Origin: Aspidapion aeneum
Taxonomy: Eukaryota > Arthropoda > Insecta > Coleoptera > Brentidae
Length of the DNA: 64,000 nucleotides
Assembly: GCA_963576565.1 (NCBI GenBank)
Contig: OY755039.1
Location: forward strand, 24,259,102 to 24,323,101
Direction of reading: 5' to 3'
The position numbers and the translations under genes were made by a program. This document shows, one piece after another, positions 21,920-32,199 of this stretch (within the stretch, counting starts at the first letter, position 1; each line of letters begins with the position of its first letter). The notes beneath the pieces were generated by a model, which made no database searches, was not told the origin of the DNA, and saw only the letters and a program-made list of their open reading frames with translations.

Positions 21920-22253
21920 CTAAAATATACCTGCACTCCCCAAAGTACAGTCCTCCAATTTTAAACTTATTAGACAAGGTGTGTCCCAGGGTTCAGTCCT
22001 CTGACCAATTTGCTTTTCTTTATATGTTTCTGATATGCATAAAAGTGTTAAACACGCCAAGCTTAAGCAATTTGCTGACGACTCGGAACTGCATCTACCA
22101 ATAAATGATCGATCCATTGAAAAAGTTCAGCAAAACCTAAACTCAGATCTCAGCAACTTAAATTTATTTGCGAAAAATCATAACTTAAAACTTCAAAAAT
22201 CACAAATTTTAATAATTTATAAAAATAAAACAAACCGAGAAAACCTTGAACAA
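21920..22253 (+). pseudogene. LINE reverse transcriptase fragment, right-arm copy
   Basis: Plus-strand counterpart of 16971-17304. Reads LIRQGVSQGSVL (about 21970), a stop, PICFSLYVSDMHKS, KQFADDSELHLPINDRS and on to RENLEQ, then loses similarity at 22253. Its 3' half is missing where the tRNA-like SINE region begins. The two copies differ by scattered substitutions, so the inverted duplication is not brand new. Confidence 0.8.
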
Positions 22254-22295
22254 AACGAGAGAAACGATTTCCAAATAGGTGGATTTTGAATCAGT

Positions 22296-22369
22296 ACCTC
22301 GGTGACTCAGCCGGTGAGAGCATCAGCCTAGTAAGCAGAAGGTCGCTGGTTCAATTCCAGAGTGAGGTA
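22296..22369 (+). tRNA. tRNA-Thr(AGT)-like sequence, probable SINE head
   Basis: Folds as a tRNA: acceptor ACCTCGG/GTGAGGT with a mismatch at the seventh pair, D arm CTC/GAG with the GG of the loop, anticodon stem TCAGC/GCAGA with loop CTAGTAA (anticodon AGT), and T arm CTGG/CCAG with TTCAATT. Box A (TGACTCAGCCGG) and box B (GGTTCAATTCC) are good pol III promoters, and TTTTT follows at about 22375. Mismatches at several pairs and the position at the broken end of a LINE fragment favour a tRNA-derived SINE or pseudogene over a functional tRNA gene. Confidence 0.6.
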
Positions 22370-22375
22370 AAATCT

Positions 22376-23010
22376 TTTTGTTATCTTATTTTCCTTATTT
22401 ATTCCTTGCTCTTATGCCACTAATTTCTCTTCGTTATTTAATCATTTCGGTTTATTTTGCATATACTATAGAAATACATAGGAAACGGGTGTACTGCTAA
22501 CACTTCAGCAAGGGTACCCATATACGTCAATGATATCTGATTTTTTAGGCTATTAGTTAGTTTTTAGTTTATGTTATAACAGATTTTTTCAAAAATAAGC
22601 AATTTTTAAGTTAAAGACTACTAAAATAAAATTGTTCAAAATCCAAAATGGTGGCGAGATGTTTAGCCTTATAACTCAAAAACTGTTTATCTTACGAAAA
22701 AACGTATAAAAGCGCTTTTGCAGAAAATTTTGTTGTCTTCAACGTTTGTTTAAAAAAAACCTAACCTAACCAGGAACCAAATAATTATAATAGAACCTTT
22801 TTGTGCACACTAAATCCAAAATAACGAAGGAGCCGCTTCCCTGGCCCATTGGGTCAAAACTCAAAAAGCTTTTTAGTTTTTTTTTTCAATGTGAACAACA
22901 TACATATGTCAAAATCGGGACCTTGCAATCGAAATTTCTATAATGACTGGACTATAAATATCTAGAATAAAAGAAATCATAGAAAATAAATAGCTCCTTG
23001 ATGGATCTGA
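22376..23010. other. Possible SINE body and AT-rich spacer
   Basis: Directly follows the tRNA-like head. I see no clear tail or target duplication, so the SINE length is unknown. No reading frame is convincing. Confidence 0.4.
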
Positions 23011-23501
23011 TACTTTCCTAGCTAGCCTATTAGCATACTTCAAGTAAAGCCATGATAATATATCAGCCTGGAAAACAGTTTTTTGTAAATATCTGAGAAA
23101 CTGAACCTCTTACGAACTTTTTGGTTATAACACGAATTATTGAGCAAAATGTAGTCTACTATATTCCGAAAACTGTATATTGATACGATGCTCCGTTAAA
23201 AAGTTAGCATTTTTTAAAAAATTTTAATTGTCATTAGCATTAATGGATTTTGACCAAAATCTAATCAGCTCGTAAGAGTGTCGGGCACTATTTTACCTTA
23301 AAATTTTATGAAAATCGATTTAGCCGTTTAGGAGGTATCGTGTTACGGACAGAAATAATATACACACACACACACAGACATACAGACAGACATCATGACG
23401 ATATTGCTAGAATAGGTCAAAATACACCCAAATAACAGAAAAAAAAAATTTCGTCGAAAATAAAACCTTTCCTAGCCATTGCTATGCGGGCTAGGAAGGT
23501 A
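23011..23501. mobile_element. Non-autonomous TIR element, TACYTTCCTAGC family
   Basis: Begins TACTTTCCTAGCTAGCC and ends GCGGGCTAGGAAGGTA, imperfect terminal inverted repeats that include a TA at each edge, as for Tc1/mariner-type MITEs. The inside contains GTTACGGACAGAAATAA and an (AC)n run near 23353. A reversed copy lies at about 31828-32160, and end fragments occur at 15354-15392 and 30478-30510. No transposase frame is present. Confidence 0.6.
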
Positions 23502-24210
23502 ATAATGTACGGTTTTTTAAAGTAAATTTTAGGAAAAAGTTTCGCGTTTCGTTTTTTACATGATTTATTCATAGAATTAGCAACTTGCGCCCTATTTAAA
23601 AATTTAAGTATCTGCTCGAAACGGCAACGCGTTCGATAACTGCCGAGAGAAGAAACTTTAAATCATCTCGAAGTATATTAGCAATTACTTGCGTTAATTT
23701 GCCGTGTAACACCTGGCTTTCCCTGCTTGCAAATTGCCTAACCTCTCCCTTCATAACCAGTGGTGAAACTTTATCTACAGCTTTTTTCCGCAAAAGGCAG
23801 CAAAATATTTCCGATGGGCTTCTGTTGTGTTCTTATACATACTAATTGAATAAGCTTAATCAATTTAAAATTTTGATATTATTTTTTTTATATTTAAATT
23901 ATATTTATCTTCTTTGATTTTATTACTAATTGGGCATATTAACAACCGGTTCATTAATATGCCCATTGTGTGTTTCTAATGTGCCTATGGGCTGATTATA
24001 TGCCCATGATAATACAAATGCCTAAAATACAAAAAAACAAAATTCTTATTAAAAAAAATATTTCAAATGTTGAGTGAATCGTATATTACGTATTTCTTAG
24101 TTATTTGAGTCAAGTCTTGTGTCTGTCTGTCTGTGCTTCATCTTTTATGTGACCTCCGCTAACCGTTTTGTAATAGGATACTTTTTCAAATATCCTTTAA
24201 AATTTCTGAC
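23502..24210. other. No gene seen
   Basis: AT-rich sequence with a short tetranucleotide-like CTGTCTGTCTGTG run at about 24120. A weak minus-strand frame at 23596-23793 shows no motif. Confidence 0.45.
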
Positions 24211-24289
24211 TGTCGTCTAAGTGTATGTCGACCGTAAAATTTGTCAGTTTGTGTGTCGAGCTTACAGGTACCCTCTACGGCGCCGGCGC

Positions 24290-25112
24290 CTGTTTTCCTG
24301 GTACCCACCGGCTCGCGCGGTCAGTCGCAGGACAGTGCCATCACCATGGTAGATCGGTAGTCGATGGTAAATGGGTTTACTTTGTAGCGGACCCAATTGG
24401 AGTTCCAGGAGCAGATGCGCTATGGGCATCTGTAAATTATGCTGTGGTAGCTTATTTTTTAAGAAGTATTGTATAGCTAAAAATTTTTCTACTTTGTCTG
24501 TTAGTGGTCTTAATGTTGCGTTAAGGTCTCTGAGGGCTCTGATTGTTTCGCTAAAGCTAATATGTGAGTTTAGGTCATTAAATTCATTCTGTAGTGTCGT
24601 TAATTGCGCTAGCGGAGGTCTGCTTCCTGTGCTGGGTCTTGTTCTAATGTCTTAATTTGCGTGTGCGTTTTTTTTCTTTGCACCATACATTGTTTGTCAG
24701 TATAGGCGCTGGAATGTACTGGGGCGTTTTCGGCAGTCTTCGATTTTGGTGTAGTATGCGTAGCTTTCCTAGATATACAGGGTACTCTAGGTTACAGGCT
24801 GTATGCCTCCCTCCGCAATTGCAGCATCTTGCTTCGGTGTTATTTGACTGAAGCAGATATTTATGAATGTCCCCACATTTGGCAACGCCGAAATTGAATC
24901 ATTTCTCTCTTATGTTTTCTTAGCTCCCACGTTATTCTGGTATAATTAATGTTTGAAACCTCACTTAGTAGCTTTCGTAGGGTGGTGTCTTTTTCTGTTA
25001 TTACCATATACAGTGGGCTGTATTGGGTTTTTATTTGGTATACTTTTTGCACTGAGATGCTCTGTTCTCTCAGTTCTTCAGCTATGCAAGCTTCTGCACC
25101 GGTTAAGTTAAA
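24290..25112 (-). pseudogene. Jockey-type LINE ORF1 (gag-like) relic with zinc knuckles
   Basis: Read on the minus strand from 25112 downward. A PRE_C2HC-like segment (AEACIAEELREQSISVQKVY, then YSPLYMVIT) leads to a first knuckle start RRCQMWGHS at 24861. A frameshift of about 15 bp follows, then CCNCGGRHTACN...YPVYLGKL (about 24815-24760), the CX2CX4HX4C knuckle with the YPVY that usually follows it in Jockey/R1-type gag proteins. A further shift leads to a long open stretch (about 24650-24300) with NEFNDLNSHISF and ALRDLNATLRPL, the C-terminal region of such proteins. These proteins bind element RNA. ORF2 is not found downstream (below 24290), so this is a fragment. Confidence 0.72.
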
Positions 25113-25506
25113 TTATACTGGTTGGTAACTACTGCAGATACAAATTTTGATTACTTACATAAAGTATATGAAGTTATTTTGCACCGAAAAGTAACGGAGA
25201 AATTTTTAAAGGCTTGGCAACTGGCCCCATCTCTTGGAAACCCTTGCAACCCGTGCTGACGCAATATTGCCATTCGTGAAGAGCCGACCTTCTCCACAAC
25301 TCTACGATTGCCATTCGATTTGGCTAGGTATAGATTAGATTAGCTATAGAAAAAAACTAAACCAATTTTCGGCAATTATTTCGAAAATTTTTAGGCAACA
25401 TACCTAAAAGCATTTCTGTAAGAAATATAATTTTAGAATGCATTTATTTTAACTAATACCTAGACACACTTTTGTAAATGTGTAATGTATATAAATTTAC
25501 TTTTAC
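25113..25506. other. No gene seen
   Basis: Contains a moderately GC-rich segment (25205-25320) with no frame or motif that I recognise. Confidence 0.4.
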
Positions 25507-25692
25507 AACATTTTGATATTCGATGATTTTCCTTTCGATATTTTTTATTTTCAAAGTTTTGTGTTTTCAATATTTTGGGTTTATATTTTGTGTTTTTGAT
25601 ATTTTGTAGTTTTGGTTTTTCCAATTACGACATTTTGTGTTTTCGATGTTTTCTTTTTTTAATATTTTGTATTTTCGATACTATATTTTGTG
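25507..25692. repeat. Degenerate minisatellite of TTTTGTGTTTTCGATAT type
   Basis: Roughly ten irregular repeats of 16-20 bp built from TTTTGTGTTTTCGATAT variants. The frame running through it is Phe-rich and not coding. Confidence 0.7.
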
Positions 25693-26090
25693 GTGTCGAG
25701 TCAACTCATTTCCTACCGCTGCCGCTAGCGCTGGCTGCTACATGCCAGAAAAAACAGCGACTCACTGTTGTTGCCTACACGGTTTCTTAATGACTATTTT
25801 TAATTAATACGATTAAGTCTAAAAAGTTTGATGTAAAAAGACACTCCTTTTTTCTTGTTTCCATACGTGAACGACCATATCGAAATATCTCCTACTATTT
25901 TGTGTTTTCAGGGCTTGGCCCGACTAGTCACGTAAAACTAAAATTTATAGGTTTCGAGTCAACTAATTTATGAGCGACATAATAGAGCTAGAGTCCGAAT
26001 GAAAATCCATATCATAGACATAAAAGGGGACTAGATAGCTTTTTAAAGAATGATGCATTTTGCTGCTGACTTCTAGCTGTTTAAATGTGT

Positions 26091-28118
26091 AAACAAAACG
26101 GGATTTGAATATAAATGGTATTTTTGCCATTTTAAGTTTTTAATTATATTTAATTCAATATTGTTTTTGAAATCAATAAGCATCAACTACTTGCAAAACT
26201 AGGTTAAGAATAAGTAAAATTTATGTCAATAGTATACCACTAAATCTATTTTGGAAAGCGTTGGAAAACACAAACATAAGCGTACAACTAATTAAGGCCA
26301 TCAAAGAGTTATACCGCAATAGTAAGGCAAAAGTTAAAATAAAAGCAAAACTAACCAAAGGCTTTCAAGTAAATAAAGGTCTTAAACAAGGTTGCTGTAT
26401 CTCGCCTACGCTCTTCAAGATATACTTGGAACAAGTCCTTATAGTATGGAAGAGATAATGCCAAAACATGGGAATTCCGTTGCACGAAACCACCTTGTAT
26501 ATGACGACCTCAAATATATGACACGAAAACTAATAGAAAAGTAGAATAAGTGGGGACTAGAGGTTAATCTTAATAAGACAGAGTATATGTGTATCGGTGG
26601 AATGCAACAGGATCTAATCTTAAGTACCGGGCAGCGAATTCAGTCCTATGATGGGTATAAATACTTAGGTCTAAAAATTACAGCTGACGGAACACTAGAC
26701 AAAGCTATAAAATATCGAAACGTACAAGGAAGAAAAGCAATAACTTTATTAAATGGAATAATTTGGGACCAAAGTATATCAAGACATAACAAAAAAACGT
26801 ACGGCTCAGAAGTATGGCCAATCAAGGATAAAACAGAAAAAATGCTTTCCGCTACGGAGATGGACTATTGGAGAAGAGCAGCAGGGAAATTAAAAAGAGA
26901 AAGAGTTACAAATCAAAGAATAAGAGAAATTATGACAGTGGCTGAACATACTTTAGTGAATGATATAAGAACAAAACAACTGGTGTGGTACGGACATGTA
27001 CAAAGAATGAATGATGCAAGACTACCTAAACAAATACTACAATGGAAACCAACTGGCCGAAGAAAACGAGGACGGCCAAGGAAAAGCTGGAGAGAAGGAA
27101 AAAATGTCAACGGGCGACCAGTGACTTGTTATTGGGCATGTTTTCAGGGTCGCTGTATTTTAATGAACCTTATATTCGGCTAATATATCCTTTGAGCCAC
27201 TAACATCAAAATAATTTATATTCTGTATCTGGAAACAAATTTGTTAAACTATTTTTAATTTTCAAAAAACACACTGTGTAGTTTTAATTTCTAACGATTT
27301 TCTAAGTTCACGCATCTTTGGATTACGCTGGTATTTTGTCTCTTTGTTTGGAACGTTTAAAGCACAGTCCATCTCTTTCAAAGCTTAGATTTCAGACCAA
27401 TCAGCGGCAAGCTAAGAATGCCTAGAGAGCAGGCAGAGTGGCTTTGGCTGAGAAAAGAAAATCATAAGAGAAAACACTCCATAGTTGGTTTTCGTTCGCT
27501 TCACTTCTTTTGGTATAAGGGGAGGTTTTCTTCAACCGGGGAAATGTTTAGTTTATCATTTATTTTAACTTTGCATAAAACTATTAACTTTGTTGTTCAT
27601 AACTATTTTGGTCTTTAATTTTAGAATTTATTTTAATTTTAAAACTTTTCATTATTACTGTTTTCAGTATTTGAAATATTACTGCTATCTTTTTCTGGTT
27701 TTTCTAACACAAAATATAAACCTTTCATTGCCCTACAATCGGCATTTTTAATCACTATAATATTCTAAACCTAAACAATTATAATAAGTAAATTAAACAG
27801 TTGATTGAATAATTTCACCTTTCCAGTCAACGTTTAAAATGTTTATAAATTAATATATTTACAACATACAAATGCTTTCTAAAACCTAAAAGTTTAAAGA
27901 GTGTGAATATTAGAATCCAAAGTTTAGTAGTAGCAAAACTTGATATTTGTTTAATAAATATAAAGAAGTGAAAATGGGAAGTTCAAGGAAGAAAATTGAA
28001 AAAGAATGTATGATTTTCCTACATTGTTTATATATCAAACACTTATAACATATCCTTCCTCCAAGAACCGCCAAATTTCCTACTTCATTTAAATTGTTGC
28101 ACCAGTTGGTAGCTTGTA
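26091..28118 (+). repeat. Long dispersed repeat, copy A (interrupted)
   Basis: Matches 30508-31768 in the same orientation. It starts AACAAAACGGGATTTGA and ends AGTTGGTAGCTT. Long well-matched runs include TTTGAGCCACTAACATCAAA (about 27190) and CTCCAAGAACCGCCAAAT (about 28060). An 874-bp LINE fragment at 26230-27103 interrupts it. No frame of its own is convincing in both copies, so it is probably a non-coding or non-autonomous element. Confidence 0.8.
26230..27103 (+). mobile_element. 5'-truncated LINE insertion with target duplication
   Basis: Inserted into repeat copy A. ATGTCAA is present on both sides (26223-26229 and 27104-27110), while copy B has the single site ATGGCAAC at about 30644. 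The insert ends in GGAAGGAAAAA, a short A-rich tail. It encodes parts of a reverse transcriptase in two frames: 26248-26458 with NKGLKQGCCISPTLFKIYLE, and 26587-27103 with DGYKYLGLKITADG, YGSEVWPIKDKT and GRRKRGRPRKSW. These are typical of the RTE/R-type RTs often annotated as craniofacial-development-like. The segment between them, which should hold the YADD site, is mostly lost. The second frame runs past the insert into repeat sequence, an accidental fusion. Confidence 0.85.
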
Positions 28119-28152
28119 CTATGTACGTACTGTTGTGTACGTACATAGTACA
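28115..28152. repeat. Perfect 16-bp hairpin of TGTACTATGTACGTAC
   Basis: TGTACTATGTACGTAC and its exact complement flank the loop TGTTGT. Further GTACGTAC and ACGTAC words follow to about 28215. Confidence 0.85.
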
Positions 28153-28177
28153 TCCATTAGCTACGTACATTTTACGT

Positions 28178-28425
28178 ACCTTTTACGTCGGTACTTCTCG
28201 GGACCAATAAGGTACATACGTACTAGTCTCATACAATTGTGTATGTACATATAATGATTTATTTCTATTTTAATTACTTTAAATTCAATATACTGGTTTT
28301 TTTTTGTACAGAATTATTGAATTGAATTGGAAATAAATTTATTTATTATTATTATTAATATTATAGGTACGGACAATTTACGTACATTTTACGTTGGTAA
28401 TTCTCGGGACCAATAAAGTACAGTT
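28178..28425. repeat. Pair of 37-bp direct repeats 211 bp apart
   Basis: 28178-28214 and 28389-28425 share TTTTACGT.GGTA and TTCTCGGGACCAATAA, with 32-34 matches of 37. They may be the two ends of a small element. Nothing between them codes. Confidence 0.65.
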
Positions 28426-28429
28426 TTTT

Positions 28430-29231
28430 TTAAAATCAGCTGTACATCCAAAAGTTTTAAGGGCCGTTTTTATAGCATACATTATCTGTAGTCCACTTGA
28501 AGAAAAAATTTATTTAATTTAAATTTTTAATAGAAGTCCCGACGATTAAAGCAGTTTTTGCATTTGACAGTTTTATCAGCCAGAAAAGTAGTTAAATTTT
28601 AATAAGTATATACGACTCGAGATAAGTTACAGAGTCTTCCAATAAAAATTTGCCTTCTTCTAATAGTACACAAGTATACAAGACTGAATAAAACAAAGGT
28701 TATGTTGGTAATACTGCTTATTTATTGAAAACTTTTTGAAGAATCAATAGAGCAGCTGCAGGGGAGTCTTTGAAAATAAAAGGCGAGCGTGCGGTTTGGT
28801 AAGGTGATGGTAGGATAAGTTTTTAATAGTTTTGCACACTAGCCACGCCCTGTTGGCGTCGACTAAAACCGGTACCAAAAGGGCTATTTTGAACTGTGAA
28901 ATATCGTTAAATTTATCACTGCCGGCGAAGTTATCGAGCCTACATTTGGCACGACCAAAAACTATCTACTATCCTGCATAAAATTCAAAAATGTTCTTCT
29001 ATTTTTACATCAATTTAATTTTAATAAAAGCTGTAAGAATCTCATCCTAAACATCTTAAAGCAAATGAGTCCTATTAATTAATATTTAAAATACAGATAT
29101 CTTTCGCCCCGTTTGGCTTTGCTTAAAGTTTTAATTTAAGTCTTTGGGTTAAATTCCTCAGAAAACTGGCTAAAATCCCCTTAAATGGATGGAAAGATTA
29201 ACGATTTTAGAAAGGATTTAGCTTTGATATA

Positions 29232-29265
<34 letters not shown>

Positions 29266-30477
29266 TAAACCAAATCAAGTGTCCACCAGTGCTGAATTTG
29301 TTATTATTAAAGATATATAACACTTAACATTAGAAAATTATTAGCCTTTTTACCGCCGCACAGTGGAAAGGGCTTATGGGAACGGTTGGACATGAGATTT
29401 TTTACTTGGTACTTTCAATCTAGAAAACTTAGGAATGACTTTTATACACCGTAATATTGTATAAAGAGTGACGTCTTATATTTGAAAAAATTTGTTGCTT
29501 TGCATAACTTAAACCATATATAGGGCGGCGCAAAATTATAGTGTGTTTTACAAAAAATGCCCATAATTTTACTTAAATATCACATATCATTTTTTGGAAA
29601 GGAGGGGCTTTAAGTTTAATTAAAAAAAAATATTTTTTTATAAATTAATAATTTATTATATAGGGTGGTCACCAAAAATTAGTCTTTGACAATTGCTCAT
29701 TTCTTAAAAAAAAATTCATTTTGGAAAGCCACACTACCTTTTACAAATATAATGTCACAACTAACATTTCATAAATATTCAAGATGAAGATAGATACGCA
29801 ATGGATCTTCCAAACATGCAGAATATTGCTCTTCATTTCTTTTATTTACGGAAAATGGTAGAAAAAATTTTGACGATGTTCTAGAAGAAGCATTCTATTT
29901 ACAATATAGTTTATTACAAAACTTACGTCATTTTTGAGAAAAAGGAGGAAGGTCTTTTTCTGGAAAATTTAATTGGCGAAGTAAACATTCTATAGCTTTC
30001 TTATGATCACAAAAATAACACTATTTTCACTCAAAACTTTGTAAACTGAATAATTTGTTATATTTTCTAAATCCATAATTTTAAACTATTATTTTACGCG
30101 TTCTAATTTTAACATACAAACAAAGAGGAAAACATGGGTGTATGGGTGTTTGTTAATATTTATTTAGGGAATAGAGTTTATAGTTATGCAATAAAATTAT
30201 TAAGTTTTTTACATTACCTATTATGTTAGCACCCTACCCGCCCCCCCCCCTTTCTATCTAGCAAGTTTGACCCTTGACGCATTAAAATAAAATGCATTAA
30301 ACGGCATTTAAAGCACAAAAAATAAAAACAATTAAAGTCAACTTAATTATTACGAATTTTTTGTATTGATTTGTAGTATTTTCGCACAAAATTCTTGATT
30401 TTTAAAGTATACGCCAAATTAAATCGATATTTTCTTAAAAGGTGACGAAAAAATTTTTTTTTAGATAAGTCCGAACA
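28430..30477. other. AT-rich stretch with a TA tract and MITE-end relic
   Basis: Includes a (TA)n tract at 29232-29263. At 29270-29315 there is a sequence (AAGTGTCCACCAGTGCTGA) similar to the terminus of the MITE at 37022-37508. A C-rich homopolymer lies at 30241-30250. No gene seen. Confidence 0.5.
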
Positions 30478-30507
30478 TGTCTTGGGTGTATTTTGACCTA
30501 TTCTAGC
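30478..30507 (-). repeat. End fragment of the TACYTTCCTAGC element
   Basis: TTGGGTGTATTTTGACCTAT is the complement of the block at about 23412-23431. It abuts repeat copy B. Confidence 0.5.
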
Positions 30508-31768
30508 AATTGTAACAAAACGGGATTTGAGCATAAATGGTATTTTTGCCATTTATAAGTTTTTAAAGATTTTTAATTAAATATTGTTTTTGTCATCAAC
30601 AAGCATTAATTATATGCAAGACTAGGTTAAGATTAAGTAAAATTTATGGCAACTCGGCGACTTGTTTTTAGGCATGTTTTCAGGTTCGCTGTATTTTAAT
30701 AAAAGTTGTATTCGGCTAATATGTCCTTTGAGCCACTAACATCAAAATAATTCATATTTTGTAACTGGAAACAAATTTGGTAAACTATTTTCAACTTTTA
30801 AGAAACACACTGTAAGATTTAAACTTTACCGAATTTCTAAATCCACGCATCTTTGAATTGCGGTGGTATTTTGTCTCTTTGTCTTTCTCGCCAATGCAAG
30901 AGAGCTTAAGATTCAAACCACGGCAACCAAGAGTGTCTGTAGAGAAGAGTGGTGGAAGAAGTCCGTTAAAGAAAGCTTAGATTTAGCCCAATCAGCTAGC
31001 GACAAACTGAGAATGTCTAGAGAGCGGGGTATTGAAACTTTCGAAAGTCGTCAGGGAGAGTACTCTTTAGTTTGTCTTTGCCTAGTACGGTACACTTTCA
31101 TTTACACTTCTTAAGGGGGGTTTTATTTCAACTGGGGAAATTTATCAATTATTTTAATATTGTATAAAACTGTTAACTTTAATATTCATAATTATTTTGG
31201 TCTTTCCTTTTAGAGTTTATTGATTGTAAAGTCATTAATTATTACTGTTTCCAGTGTTTTGAAATAATGTGTTTAACTGTTTTATGGTTTTTTATCAACA
31301 AAATACAAACCATTCGTTGCCCTAAAATCGGCATTTTTAATTAATAACATATCCCAAACCTAAACAGTAATATTAAGTAAATTAAACAGTTGATTGAATA
31401 GTTTCACTCATTCAATCAACGTTTAAGATGTTGATAAATATATATATTTACAACAAATATATAAAAGGTTTATAAAGCCTAAAAGTTTAAGAAGTGTAAA
31501 TATTTGAATATAAAAGTTCAATGGTAGTAAAAATTTGATATTTAAATAATAAATATTAGAAGTGAAAGTGTGAAGCTGCAAGAAGAAAATTGAAAAGGTA
31601 TGTATGATTATCCTATTAGTTATACATTTGAGAAAAACGTTTATAGCATACTTTTCCTCCAAGAACCGCCAAATTCCCTTTCGAGATCGTGTAAATTTAA
31701 TAACATATAGTAACATTTAATCTTTTTATAATTTATATAAGTTGTAACCTAAGTTGGTAGCTTACAAA
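30508..31768 (+). repeat. Long dispersed repeat, copy B (uninterrupted)
   Basis: The same repeat as copy A without the LINE. It holds extra sequence near 30905-31000 relative to copy A. The short frame at 30863-31114 does not recur in copy A and is not credible. Confidence 0.78.
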
Positions 31769-31827
31769 ATTTAAGCCTTGGCAACTTGAGGTGACAGTAC
31801 CACTGTCACACGCAGGCCCCTGCTACA

Positions 31828-32160
31828 CAATATCGTCGTGATGTCTGTCTGTGTGTGTGTGTGTATATTATTTCTGTCCGTAACATGATAGCTCCTAAAC
31901 CGCTGAACCGATGTTTAATAAAATTTTCAGGTAAAATATTGCTCAACACTCTTACGAGCTGATTAGAATGCTAATGACAGTTTTTTGACAATTAAAAACT
32001 TTAAAAAAATGCTAACTATATTTTGCATAATAATTCGTGTTGTAACCAAAAACTTCGTAAGAGCTTCAGTTTTTCAGATATTTACAAAAACATCTTTTCC
32101 AGGCTGATATATTATCATGGCTTCACTTGAACGATGCTAATAGGCTAGCTAGAAAGGTAT
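31828..32160 (-). mobile_element. Partial TACYTTCCTAGC-family MITE, reversed
   Basis: Reverse complement of much of 23011-23400, with the (TG)n run at 31849, TTTCTGTCCGTAACATGATA at 31870 and the end GGCTAGCTAGAAAGGTA at 32143-32159. The other terminus is not clear. Confidence 0.6.
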
Positions 32161-32199
32161 CAGATCCCTCATTTATTTTAGATTATGATAGTAAATATC

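Larger units (their letters stand above)
16971..22253. repeat. Giant imperfect palindrome (inverted duplication)
   Basis: Left arm 16971-18822 is the reverse complement of right arm 20116-22253, at roughly 90% identity by eye over the checked blocks. Anchors include TTGTTCAAGG (16971) with CCTTGAACAA (22244), TGCAGGTATATTTTAGA (about 17289) with its complement near 21930, TTAAGGAATAATTATGC (about 18376) with its complement at about 20547, and the inner edge TATATTATCATT (18811) with its complement at 20116. Arm lengths differ because the right arm holds a 220-bp insertion and the left lacks about 50 bp near 17365. The 1.29-kb spacer holds further palindromes. The right end stops abruptly inside the LINE fragment; on the left the LINE continues to 16325. 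Confidence 0.88.

Noticed and set aside
22296..22369. Functional tRNA-Thr gene
   Set aside because: Several stem mismatches and the position at a repeat breakpoint fit a SINE head better; kept only as tRNA-like.
24225..24655. Two overlapping + frames of 83 and 94 codons
   Set aside because: Antisense shadows of the Jockey-type ORF1 relic, which has recognisable zinc-knuckle and gag motifs on the minus strand.
31845..31865. (TG)n run as a Z-DNA or regulatory element
   Set aside because: It is an internal part of the TACYTTCCTAGC MITE, which has the same run in its copy at 23353.
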